Positions 44,386 to 52,974 of a stretch of DNA of 64,000 nt are shown piece by piece. The notes below the pieces were generated by a model that searched no databases, was not told the DNA's origin, and was given only the letters and a program-made list of their open reading frames with translations. The first letter of the stretch is position 1, and every line of letters starts with the position of its first letter. Made by a program: the position numbers and the translations under genes. The DNA lies in NCBI GenBank assembly GCA_035293765.1, contig DATGMF010000091.1, positions 1 to 64,000 of the forward strand, read 5' to 3'. The DNA comes from DASRHT01 sp035293765 (lineage in GTDB: Bacteria > Chloroflexota > Ktedonobacteria > Ktedonobacterales > Ktedonobacteraceae).

Positions 44386-44793
44386 GGATACCCGCCTCCT
44401 TGAAATATGGGAGAGCAATGTTAAAATCTTTACTTGCTCTCCCACAAAACTAACAACTACCACTGATGAGAAACCAGAGGCAGATAGTTGTTCCCACGAC
44501 TCTGGTATAGAACTGGGTGTGTAAGGTTCATAAAATATGGGAGTGTCCGGTGTAATACTGCTCCCAGGCAATGCGGCTCGCCTCTGGAGTTCATAGCTGC
44601 GCCCATTGCCATCAATAACCTTACCCGTTTTGGTATTGACCCGAATAGGATCTCCGTTTTTGGGGTTGTTCACAGAATCTAAAAGCTCTTGATCAGAGAG
44701 ATTTTCTAATTCCGGTCGCCTCTCTGACGTTCTAGGAGAATGTAGCGGATCAAGATCCTTAACAGTACATATTGCATTATGCACCCCACTCAC
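44119..44793 (-). CDS. Rhs C-terminal tip frame, running on into the immunity-like gene
   Basis: A continuous 224-codon frame opened by a GTG that overlaps the Rhs stop as GTGA. The first codons read VSGVHNAIC: the VHN is the expected His-Asn end of the Hint domain, displaced into this frame. Then follow DPLHSPRTSERRPELENLSD and DPIRVNTKTGKVIDGNGRSY, which look like a short C-terminal toxin or spacer module, to about residue 95. The rest is the immunity-like gene. So this is either the frameshifted end of the Rhs gene or a translationally coupled piece; I favour a frameshift. Confidence 0.5.
   Translation of the reverse strand: MSGVHNAICTVKDLDPLHSPRTSERRPELENLSDQELLDSVNNPKNGDPIRVNTKTGKVIDGNGRSYELQRRAALPGSSITPDTPIFYEPYTPSSIPESWEQLSASGFSSVVVVSFVGEQVKILTLLSHISRRRVSMTEREYILQLMYRAFLDIRVAAYSQDSHACFVLADIFHNVPLQIAQADQNKMTYADMVAWVQQKCEEKKCKGWLDTATSDIVNNEASS
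44409..44443 (-). promoter_or_regulatory. hairpin before the immunity-like gene
   Basis: GGGAGAGCAA and TTGCTCTCCC form a perfect 10-bp stem with a 15-base loop directly upstream of the AAGGAGG site. It could attenuate transcription or shape translation of the small gene. Confidence 0.5.
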
Positions 44794-47700
44794 AACCCAT
44801 CGCCCACGGTATAGGTGTGGTCCTGAGCCACCTCTAGATTGTACATCGTCGCACTACCAGGAACCACCTTCCAGCCGGTGATGGTGCCAACGCTGCCATC
44901 GGCGCGCAAGACATGCATGCCCAGCTTGATCTGTCCCACCGGCAGGAAGCCCTTTTCGACGGTGAGGAAGGGGTGCTTCTGCGTGGTATGCACGACTTCG
45001 CTCTGCTGGCTCGCTTTGAGCGGGGGACGCGCCGCCGTGGTGATGGTCAGATCGACCAGGTCGTTGTCATGGTTGATCCAGACGTGCAGGATCGGTTGCA
45101 GCTCCATTTTGCCGGTCTGCCGATTGTAGGCCCAGACTTTGTCTCCTGGATGCAGGCTGATGATGGCTTGCTTGCCGTGATCGGTGGCGACCGGTGTGCG
45201 TGGGCTAAAGCTCAGAGCACAATCGGCGACATCGCTCGCCGCATCGGTGAGCCCTTTATCAGCGACATCGGCGACCCCCTTCTCGGCGATCTCGGCCCCG
45301 ACTTCGGCGGCGCGAGCCGCTTCGCCCTCCCCATCGAGCATGTTGATGTCGGTGAAGATGGTCGCTCCCAGGTCAACGCCCGCTTGGAATTTGTCCCACC
45401 AGCCTGCATTGGGGTCGGTGATGGTCTGGATGTCGTGCCACATGCCCGAGAAGTTGAAGACCAGGTCAATGGCTTCCCACAGCAGTTGGCCTGCAATGCC
45501 GGCGACCTGTTTGAGGGCTGCCGTGACCTGCGAGACGCTGGGTCCCGCGTGGTGCGGCTGTGCCGGGGGCCTGGGTTTCGCCGGATGCGAGGGCGGTGAA
45601 TACGGCGTGACCGGCGGCCCGGCGTTGGGCTTGGGTACGGCCTGCCCACCCGGCGCATAGCAGATATAGCTCTTACACGCTCCTCCTCTGACGCCACCAC
45701 CGGAGCCAGGATCGCTGACCGGATCTCCTCCACCGATGGTTTGGGCGTAGCGCTCTCCCGTCGGGTCCGTTAAGGTCTCGGGGTTGCCGCCGACATAATC
45801 GTAGGGGTCCATGCCTTGCAGGTCGCTCTGTACGACATCGGCGGAGAGGAAGCGTCCAATCACCGGATCGTAGTAGCGCGCGTTGTAGTAATCCAGCCCC
45901 GTGGCATCGGCATAGTGGCCGGTAAAGCCTTTGTTGGTGCCCATCGACCCCTGGCTGTAACGGCTGTTGCCATAGGGGCCATAGAGCTGGTTCCCTTGCA
46001 CCGCGGCAGTATTAGCGATGGCCGTGAAGGTCGTGAGCACGCTGCCGAGCGCATCGGTCAGGAAGAATTGCGTCGTACTACCTGTCAGCGCGCCCACCAG
46101 CCGTCCGCCCAACGTATAGTAGGAGGTGCTGCTCTGTGGGGTGCCATTACTGCTGTAGACGTGCTCTTCGAGGCCGAAGGACTTCCTTGCCGCCTGCCTG
46201 ACCGAAGGTAGACGCGAATGCGGCGTTGGCAGGCGGAATGGCAAGGCGTAGACCGTGATGGTGGTCCCACTGCCCGTCGTGCTGCGCCGCAACGTGCGGT
46301 TGCCGCCGGTGGTGTAGGCATACCATTCCTGGCTGTTCGCTCCCGCGTTCCACTGCACGAGATTATCGAGCAGATCGTAGGAGAGCGTGGCGCCGACCGT
46401 ATTATATGTGCGACTGGTGACGTTGCCCCAGTTGTCGTTGCTGCTGGTGTAGACCGCGCCGCTCAGATTGCTACAGGTGGTGCCGATAGGGTAGAGACCG
46501 GTCAACTGGTGCGGGGTCGTGCTGTTACAGTACAGGTACTGGTAGTTGCCGGTGCCGTTGAGCGGTCCCTGCCAGAGCTGGCCCAGGTGCGTGTAGGCGT
46601 AGCTGACGTTGTAGCCTGCGCCACTCACGCCACTGGAAAGGGTGCCACTGCCACAAGTGCCGATGCCCGGCGCGGGCTGGGTGCCGGTATTGCCTGCCCA
46701 CACCAGCCGGTTCTCTTCATCGTAACAGAAGTTTTGCGTCTCGCTGCCGCCGGAGCCGTTTTGCCCCGGCACGGCTGCAAGCGTCGTGCTGAGGCTCGTG
46801 ACATTGCCCACGGCATCATAGCTGCGACCCTGGCTGAAGATCGTGCCGGTCGAGCCGCTGCCACTTTGCCAGGTGGCGCTCGCAGTGACCGGACGCAAAT
46901 CGCCATCGTAGGTGAAGTGATCGTTGGCAAGCGCGGTGCCGGTGGTCGTCTGGAAATTGACGTCGCTGACATCGCCTTGCGCATCATAGCCCAGCGTTGC
47001 CAGGTTCGCCGTTCCAGTGGTGTTGTTGGAAAGACCCGTGAGCAGGCCGGTGGTGCTGTCGTACGCTTGCGAGAAGGTGTAGCCGGCCTGGCCGCCCACG
47101 GTGGTCTGCGTCGTCATCAGTTGATCGTCATCGTTGTAGGTCAGATTCTCCTGATAGGTTGGCAGGGCCGTGGTGACATTCCAACTGCCGGGCACACCCA
47201 GTTGCAGCGTGCTGCTGACCATCCTTCCACGCTGATCGTGCTGGCTCAACTGTGTCGCGGTCGCGGCAGAGCCATCGGGATAATAGGTGGTTGCCACGCT
47301 TCTGGTCAATTGCCCGACCGGAAAGTCGCTGCCAGAGGCGCCCAGGGTGCTGATGTCATAGACATTTTGCACCAGCGCGTGCGCCGTCGTGCTACAATTG
47401 CCGTAGCCGTTGGTCGTGGGAGCAGCATCCTGCACGCAGCCAGATCGTCCCAGCAGGTCGTAGCTCATGCCCAGCGTGCGTGTGCCTGAGACATTGGTGA
47501 GCATGTGACCATCGGCGTCGTAGGTAAAGGTGTGCGTGCCCCGGTCCGGTTCGGTCGAACTGGTCATGCGTCCCAGATCGTCATAGGCTGCCGTAGAGGT
47601 GACGCTGGTGATGGTCTGGCCTGTCTGCGGCGTCAGATCGGTCATGGTCACGCTCGTCGGCTTATCCAGCGCGTTATACTGGGTCTGCTGCTGGGCGGTG

Positions 47701-50396
47701 ACGTTGCTGCTGGGAGAGGCATCCGAGCTGTACCACTGGACGTAGCGGGTGCGACCCAGCATATCCTCAAAGCTGACGACCATGTGGCTGTTGGCATCCT
47801 CGACCGAATGCCAGTGATACCAGTTGGTGTCTGTCCCCGCCACCTGATCGAAGCCATAGTCATAGCAGGCGGTCACCTGCGTGCCCAGACAGCGGATGCC
47901 TGGCTCGCCCGCTGAACCCAGCAGCGGGTCCTGGGTCGCCGCGATGCGGGCCAGCGGATCGAGCAGGGTGGTGGTCCCTCCTGGGGTCGCGCCGGTGTCA
48001 TCGGTTGCCCCATTGGGATCGATCCAGGTCGTACCACGAGCCACGCGGAAGGGCTGGCTCTGGAACGCGTCGCGCTCCGATTCGTCATGGACCGTAAAGG
48101 TGATGAGATCGTGCGTACTGTCCAGGGGGGTGCGTGTCTCGGCCACGCGTCCCATCGTATCGTAGAAGGTGCGGGTGACCGCGCCAGGATACTGCGAGGA
48201 GACGGTATCGACCTCGTAGCAGGGCAACGTCGAGCTGCTGGTACAGGTCGAATTGGTGGTCGATTGCTTGGTGAAGCTACCGGTCTCCAATGGCAGGCTG
48301 GCCTGCACCGTGCGGTTGCCGTTGCCGTCGTAGCTGTAGCTCATCGTGGTGGTCTGCCCGTTGAGATCGACCGTGCTGATGGGCAGGCCGCCCTGCGTGT
48401 CATCGTAGGTGGTCGTGCTGGTCTGCGCTAACGCATTGCTCGTGCTGGTGGGACGTACGCCGAAGCTATCGTAAGTGGTACAGCTTGCGTACCAGCGCGT
48501 CCCCGACCAGGAGCTGGGGATATACGCCGGAGCGGTCGAGAGGCCACAGCCATTGTTGGCGGTTGCCTTGCTGGTCACGTTGGCATCCTGGAAGGCGGTG
48601 CCACTGACCACGATCCAGCCCGAGAGGTTGCCCTGCTCAAAATCGGCATTGGGCAGGCTCGCCCCCGCGATATGCACATCGTCCAGATTGATATGGCCCC
48701 AGCCACCGGAGGAATTGTCCACCACTTTGAGGTAGACCTGTGTACCGATGTCCGCCGAAGCGTTCCAGGTCACGCGCTGCAAAACCTCGCTGTTCTGTCC
48801 CGTGGCTTTGAACAGGATGCTGTTATCGGAGGCGCGTACCAGCGCCACATACAGGTTATTGCTGTCATTGCCGCCGCCGATGAGGAAATCGACCTGGCCG
48901 TTGCCGCCCAACGTCACCGTCTGCGAATGCATCTCGCCGGTGGGCGTATCGCTGCCAGCATTGAAACCCCAATAGAATGAGGTGCCCTGCTGGCCGAAGC
49001 GTTGGCCGCTGGCGCCGTTGTAGAGCGTGGGATTGGCGGCGGCGAGGGGATCGACGGTGGCGACGGTGTTGCCATAGATATCATAGCCCGTGTAGGTATT
49101 GAGGGCGGTGGCGCTCTGCTGGCTGCAATCGCTATGAGCAGTGGCTGTCGTTACCCAACCCGCAGCAGGAGCCGGCACCCCTGAGGCTCGTCCCTCATCA
49201 TAGGTGAAGTCCTGACACTGCCAGACGTGGCCGCTATCATCATCGATCTCGCTATGACTGACCACGTTGACATGATAATAGCGCACATTGTTGGCAACCT
49301 GGTCATTGACCAGGTAGGTCCACTTCTTGGTGATCGTGGGAGCATCCTTGCTGCTGATTACCTCTTGCAGCACGTTGTGATAGGCCGGTGTATTGGTAAT
49401 CAGCCCTTGCGCGTTGATATCGTCGTAGGTGTAGTCGTGTTCCACCCACGGCGCATTCGCGTTGTCGGTGCCTGCGTCCTCGGCGTAGAGCGTCTTGCTA
49501 CTGGTCAGCACCACTTCGCAGGGCGTATAGGTCGCGTTGAGAGCAGTATTGCAAGCGTTGACGGTACTGCCCTGCGTGCCCAGATACTGGTTAGTGGTGC
49601 GTCGCAGGATCTGCCCGTCGATGAGCTGATTGCCCCAATAGGCATCCTCTTGATAGAGCGAGCCTGCACTATAGTTGGGGCCATCGGTCTGCGGCGTATA
49701 CCACGCTTCCGTGCTAAAGTAATAGTCCGCCGTCACATCGCCGGCCATACTGGTGACATAGACAATGTTAAAGCCACGATACTCGCTGTGGTAGTAGTCC
49801 TGCCAGTCGCCATCGGGCTGAGAGACATGGTTGCTGTTATAGCCGGGAATCCAGGTATCGCGCACACACTGGCCTTCCTGGGGAGGCACACCCGTGCCCG
49901 TGATCGGATTGCAACTGGGATCGCTGCCGGTCGTCGCCAGGCTATAATTGTAGGTCGTCGCTGGAGCCGGGACCGTGGGATCGCTGCTATCGGTCCCCAG
50001 TGCCTGAATCTTCGTCACCACCTGGCTGGTCCAGGCTTTCTCTTCCGGGTGAGCATAGACGCCAGTGCAACGTTTGGTGGTATCGGGATTGTTGGCATTA
50101 TTGGGGCAATAGAACGGGTCGAGCCGGTCATCGGTCACGTTGCCATAGCGCTGGTTAGGCGACCCACCGGAATAGCTCATTTGGAGGGCAGGGCCAAAAC
50201 CATCAGGGCCTGCTGGCAGAGAAAGGGGATAGGTGTAGGACAACTGACCCGAGTTGCCGCTCATCGAAGCCATCTGCGGCGTTGGCGGCGTCTGGTTAGT
50301 CGGATCGCCCGAGACATCGAAGGGCACAGACGCCAGGACGTTCGTGTGCGCCGTCAGCGTTTGCGCCTGCGCATTGAGGGTCATGGGCGTGACCAA
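44790..50396 (-). CDS. Rhs/YD-repeat protein core with Hint domain
   Basis: 1868 codons. The N-terminal part (GNSGQLSYTYPLSLPAGPDG) opens a beta-rich secreted shell; two stretches near residue 500 and 600 with NADFEQGNLSGW look like a carbohydrate-binding jelly-roll. Many YD repeats follow (YDLLGRSG, YDAVGNV, FTYDADG), then the core-associated motif NARYYDPVIGRFLSAD near 1505 and DPTGE. After a Pro-rich linker and amphipathic helices, residues about 1725-1868 form a Hint domain: CALSFSPRTPVATDHGKQAI, LHPGDKVWAY, QKHPFLTVEKGFL, QDHTYTVGDG. The frame ends one residue later, before the expected HN. The first possible start is a TTG at 50396 with no ribosome site; 18 in-frame codons upstream is a TAA ending the secretion piece. 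A 22-codon palindromic insertion lies at about residue 1384. Probably a pseudogene in pieces. Confidence 0.88.
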   Translation of the reverse strand: MVTPMTLNAQAQTLTAHTNVLASVPFDVSGDPTNQTPPTPQMASMSGNSGQLSYTYPLSLPAGPDGFGPALQMSYSGGSPNQRYGNVTDDRLDPFYCPNNANNPDTTKRCTGVYAHPEEKAWTSQVVTKIQALGTDSSDPTVPAPATTYNYSLATTGSDPSCNPITGTGVPPQEGQCVRDTWIPGYNSNHVSQPDGDWQDYYHSEYRGFNIVYVTSMAGDVTADYYFSTEAWYTPQTDGPNYSAGSLYQEDAYWGNQLIDGQILRRTTNQYLGTQGSTVNACNTALNATYTPCEVVLTSSKTLYAEDAGTDNANAPWVEHDYTYDDINAQGLITNTPAYHNVLQEVISSKDAPTITKKWTYLVNDQVANNVRYYHVNVVSHSEIDDDSGHVWQCQDFTYDEGRASGVPAPAAGWVTTATAHSDCSQQSATALNTYTGYDIYGNTVATVDPLAAANPTLYNGASGQRFGQQGTSFYWGFNAGSDTPTGEMHSQTVTLGGNGQVDFLIGGGNDSNNLYVALVRASDNSILFKATGQNSEVLQRVTWNASADIGTQVYLKVVDNSSGGWGHINLDDVHIAGASLPNADFEQGNLSGWIVVSGTAFQDANVTSKATANNGCGLSTAPAYIPSSWSGTRWYASCTTYDSFGVRPTSTSNALAQTSTTTYDDTQGGLPISTVDLNGQTTTMSYSYDGNGNRTVQASLPLETGSFTKQSTTNSTCTSSSTLPCYEVDTVSSQYPGAVTRTFYDTMGRVAETRTPLDSTHDLITFTVHDESERDAFQSQPFRVARGTTWIDPNGATDDTGATPGGTTTLLDPLARIAATQDPLLGSAGEPGIRCLGTQVTACYDYGFDQVAGTDTNWYHWHSVEDANSHMVVSFEDMLGRTRYVQWYSSDASPSSNVTAQQQTQYNALDKPTSVTMTDLTPQTGQTITSVTSTAAYDDLGRMTSSTEPDRGTHTFTYDADGHMLTNVSGTRTLGMSYDLLGRSGCVQDAAPTTNGYGNCSTTAHALVQNVYDISTLGASGSDFPVGQLTRSVATTYYPDGSAATATQLSQHDQRGRMVSSTLQLGVPGSWNVTTALPTYQENLTYNDDDQLMTTQTTVGGQAGYTFSQAYDSTTGLLTGLSNNTTGTANLATLGYDAQGDVSDVNFQTTTGTALANDHFTYDGDLRPVTASATWQSGSGSTGTIFSQGRSYDAVGNVTSLSTTLAAVPGQNGSGGSETQNFCYDEENRLVWAGNTGTQPAPGIGTCGSGTLSSGVSGAGYNVSYAYTHLGQLWQGPLNGTGNYQYLYCNSTTPHQLTGLYPIGTTCSNLSGAVYTSSNDNWGNVTSRTYNTVGATLSYDLLDNLVQWNAGANSQEWYAYTTGGNRTLRRSTTGSGTTITVYALPFRLPTPHSRLPSVRQAARKSFGLEEHVYSSNGTPQSSTSYYTLGGRLVGALTGSTTQFFLTDALGSVLTTFTAIANTAAVQGNQLYGPYGNSRYSQGSMGTNKGFTGHYADATGLDYYNARYYDPVIGRFLSADVVQSDLQGMDPYDYVGGNPETLTDPTGERYAQTIGGGDPVSDPGSGGGVRGGACKSYICYAPGGQAVPKPNAGPPVTPYSPPSHPAKPRPPAQPHHAGPSVSQVTAALKQVAGIAGQLLWEAIDLVFNFSGMWHDIQTITDPNAGWWDKFQAGVDLGATIFTDINMLDGEGEAARAAEVGAEIAEKGVADVADKGLTDAASDVADCALSFSPRTPVATDHGKQAIISLHPGDKVWAYNRQTGKMELQPILHVWINHDNDLVDLTITTAARPPLKASQQSEVVHTTQKHPFLTVEKGFLPVGQIKLGMHVLRADGSVGTITGWKVVPGSATMYNLEVAQDHTYTVGDGL
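46181..46246. mobile_element. 66-bp in-frame palindromic insertion in the Rhs gene
   Basis: CCTTGCCGCCTGCC (46185-46198) faces GGCAGGCGGAATGGCAAGG (46228-46246), which is its complement with a five-base interruption. Removing 66 bp restores VYAFGLEEH, the usual Rhs wording, and leaves a 4-bp AAGG/CCTT target duplication. It encodes LPFRLPTPHSRLPSVRQAAR plus two residues in frame. Exact ends may shift by a few bases. Confidence 0.65.
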
Positions 50397-50450
50397 TCCA
50401 GCCGTGGAGGTGGGTCCAGCCGTTGCCGCCCGCTTCTGCTGATGCGCCTG

Positions 50451-51209
50451 TTACAGCAGCGTGGGCCAGCTCAGCCGGATGTGCCCCGGGTCCAAACCCA
50501 GATCACTCATCTCCCAGGGTTGATAGTGATAGACGATGGTGGCGGGCTGTAAAAGTTGAACGCCCTGCACCACACGTCCCAGGTGGTCGAGGATCTGAAT
50601 CTGATAGGAGCCCAGAATGCTACTGGAGCCGATCAGGTGTCCATGCAGTTGACTCACCCGTACAGTGAAGGGTCCTACCGGCGTTGCGCCACTAGTGACG
50701 GTCGCATGTGAAAGATCCAACGAGCCTGGGGCAATGGTCACTTCCAAACGCCCATCACTGCCCCTCACATGCAGCGGATTTCCTCTCAAGCCAGAAGCAG
50801 TGCTACCATGCGTCGAGAGGCCGCTTGTACTCAGGAGAGAACTATCCACACCCAGCGAAACCGTCTGCATTTTGGCGGGTTCTACGCTGGGCAGTGGGGC
50901 CTGCGGCTTGCTGACGTGACTGGCCCCTGGAATGGGCGGTACGGTTGAGGGATAGTGAAAAGAGCCATGCTGATGGCCGTCGTTGATCTTTTGGGACAGG
51001 AATTTCTGCAAGGTCATCGTGGGAGGCGTCGGGGTGGGAAGCGCGGCAGCATGCGCTGTGGGAAGCGCCAACGGCCACCCTTGAAGAATATCTGTGCCCA
51101 GCAGCAGACAAAGCAGCAGCGACGCCAGAACACGATGAAGCGGGACAAGGGCACGCCTGCGCGGTATACTGGGAGAAAGACACAAAGGATCGTCGTCAAA
51201 AGGAGCCAT
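50451..51209 (-). CDS. signal-peptide N-terminal piece of the Rhs protein
   Basis: 252 residues. A basic start with RRRALVPLHR, a hydrophobic core (VLASLLLCLLLGTDILQG) and likely cleavage after AHAAA mark a Sec signal peptide. A Pro/Ser-rich stretch follows, then a strand-rich part with LHVRGSDGRLEVTIAPGSLD and TIVYHYQPWEMSDLGLD, ending in LSWPTLL and TAA. The frame is the same as the Rhs core, which resumes directly after this TAA, so both were almost surely one gene with the stop as a nonsense change. The ATG at 51209 follows GGAGAA; four 19-bp repeats lie just upstream. Confidence 0.75.
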   Translation of the reverse strand: MAPFDDDPLCLSPSIPRRRALVPLHRVLASLLLCLLLGTDILQGWPLALPTAHAAALPTPTPPTMTLQKFLSQKINDGHQHGSFHYPSTVPPIPGASHVSKPQAPLPSVEPAKMQTVSLGVDSSLLSTSGLSTHGSTASGLRGNPLHVRGSDGRLEVTIAPGSLDLSHATVTSGATPVGPFTVRVSQLHGHLIGSSSILGSYQIQILDHLGRVVQGVQLLQPATIVYHYQPWEMSDLGLDPGHIRLSWPTLL

Positions 51210-51998
51210 AGAGAACATTCTCCTAAAACGAGCACGCTCTCCTAAAACGAGCACGCTCTCCTAAAACGAGCATGCTCTCCTAAAACGAGCACGCTCTCTA
51301 TAATAGAACAGCACTGATGTTGTAAACAGAAAGATGCTATAAAAGTAGATATCAATACATGGAAAAACAGCATAGAATCTCCCTGATGACAGGTGTAGGA
51401 ATGATAGTCACTGCCGTTACACATCAGTGTAAAAGGGGAAGCCATTTCCCCAGGGCAAATCAGAAGGTCACAGTCGTGCGGGATAGTGCAGCATAGACAA
51501 CAGTAATACAGCAACACACGACAGGAACGTCCTATAAGGAGTCAAAGGCACTAGAGAATAATGCCGTAACTCAAGAGTAATAATAACAGAAGAAAAAGCT
51601 GTTAGTCAAGAGGAAAGATGAAAGAATTATTACATGAGCGTTGCAAGTAACGGGCGTGGTTTTGTAGAAAAGCGATGTGAAGAAGACATATTATGAAGAT
51701 ACAGAAAGACATGATATGACATATAATGAATGATCTGGGTGGTATATTGGTGCCGGGAAAGGGAAGACAATGAATTGGACGCGCTCAAGTGGGTCGCTAT
51801 GAAGTTCTCGGTGTTTGTGGTATTGCGGGGAGGAACGGTAGGGGCAAGAGGAGGTGAGGAGATGGGCGGGGGCCTCGCGCTTGTCCTGCCAAAACGTGCT
51901 TACGCGGTATTTCTGCTCTTAACCTCTTGATTACACATATTTAACAGTGTATAGCTATTATTATGGAAGAGTCTGGATTTTCTCTCCAGGAGAAATAC
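51210..51998. other. divergent intergenic region
   Basis: Carries the tandem repeats at 51221-51296 and then about 650 AT-rich bases with no convincing gene; a 66-codon frame near 51730-51930 has no ribosome site. Promoters of the leftward Rhs gene and the rightward ABC importer must lie here. Confidence 0.45.
51221..51296. repeat. four tandem 19-bp repeats with palindromic core
   Basis: The unit TCCTAAAACGAGCACGCTC-like word repeats at 51221, 51240, 51259 and 51278, period exactly 19. The part GAGCAYGCTC is palindromic; the third copy has the perfect form GAGCATGCTC. On the coding strand each unit also contains TTTTAGGAGA, a ribosome-site-like word. It stands immediately before the Rhs start codon. 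Confidence 0.75.
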
Positions 51999-52961
51999 AT
52001 GGAGCAAAATGTCCCTCTCTCAGTAGCAGGAATGGCGCAAGAGCGGCGTCCGTTTGCCTGGCGTTTGCGAAAATGGGTATCGACGGGACAGGCGTACCTC
52101 TATCTGCTGCCAGTTTTTGTGATCCTGGGCCTTTTTGCGTACGCCCCCTCCGTTTTTGTGTTTTATATGAGCCTTTTTAAGTGGAACTTTTTGGTGCATG
52201 GCAATCAGCCCTTTATTGGTCTGGCTAACTATGATTTCCTGTTGCATGATCCAAATTTTTGGCAGGCATTGCAGGTAACGCTCTTCTATGTTGCCATTTC
52301 GGTGCCGATACAGCTCTTTCTTTCGTTGTTCCTGGCGTTGCTCTTGCTATCGGGAATTCGAGCCAAAGCCTTCTGGCGTCTGGCTATTTTTTCGCCTTTC
52401 ATTATGCCCCTGGTCTCAACAACCTTTATCTGGTTCTGGATGTTTGATTACTATCATGGACTCTTTAATGGAATCCTGCACCTTTTGCATTTGCCGCCGG
52501 TAAACTGGCTTGGCGATCCGCATTGGACGCTGATCAGTATTATTTTCTATACGACCTGGAAGTCGGCGGGCTTTAACATTGTGATTTTCCTGGCAGGGTT
52601 AGGCAACATCTCCCCTGCGTTGGCGGAAGCCGCGCGCGTTGATGGCGCAAACACATGGCAGGTGTTTCGCTATATCACCTGGCCGCTGCTCAGGCCAATT
52701 ACGCTGGTAGTGTTGCTGCTGAGCACTATTGAAGCCTTTAAGATGTTTCAGCCCGTATTTCTCTTTGTCGGCCCGATTGGCGGCCCTTTGAACGCAGCTC
52801 GCACGCTTGGTCTGTATCTCTTCTCGCAGGCGTTCTCAAATAATCCCCACGATGGGCTAGGCGCTGCCATCTCAGTGATCCTGTTTCTCCTGGTTTTCAC
52901 TATCTCCGTAGCGCAGCTCAGCCTGACACAGCGCAATCTGGCTGTTACGCATCAGTATTAA
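51999..52961 (+). CDS. carbohydrate ABC transporter permease (MalF type)
   Basis: 320 residues, six hydrophobic segments beginning LYLLPVFVILGLFAYAPSVF. The EAA loop that contacts the ATPase is at LAEAARVDGANTWQVFRYI then TWPLLRPI near residue 215 (E-A-A-x3-G-A). PTLIFWF-like STTFIWFWMFDY is also typical. AGGAGAAATAC before the ATG at 51999 decides the start over an ATG 12 codons earlier. First gene of a permease-permease-binding protein set; the ATPase is encoded elsewhere. The sugar is unknown. Confidence 0.93.
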   Translation: MEQNVPLSVAGMAQERRPFAWRLRKWVSTGQAYLYLLPVFVILGLFAYAPSVFVFYMSLFKWNFLVHGNQPFIGLANYDFLLHDPNFWQALQVTLFYVAISVPIQLFLSLFLALLLLSGIRAKAFWRLAIFSPFIMPLVSTTFIWFWMFDYYHGLFNGILHLLHLPPVNWLGDPHWTLISIIFYTTWKSAGFNIVIFLAGLGNISPALAEAARVDGANTWQVFRYITWPLLRPITLVVLLLSTIEAFKMFQPVFLFVGPIGGPLNAARTLGLYLFSQAFSNNPHDGLGAAISVILFLLVFTISVAQLSLTQRNLAVTHQY

Positions 52962-52974
52962 CAGGGAGCTTCGT

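Noticed and set aside
45213..48431. Long plus-strand frames opposite the Rhs gene
   Set aside because: Shadows caused by the codon bias of the Rhs frame; Ala/Gly/Arg/Val-rich with no domains or ribosome sites.
51221..51296. CRISPR-like array
   Set aside because: Four repeats of 19 bp with no unique spacers: a simple tandem repeat, not CRISPR.
51730..51930. 66-codon frame before the ABC importer
   Set aside because: No ribosome site; Gly/Glu-rich chance composition.
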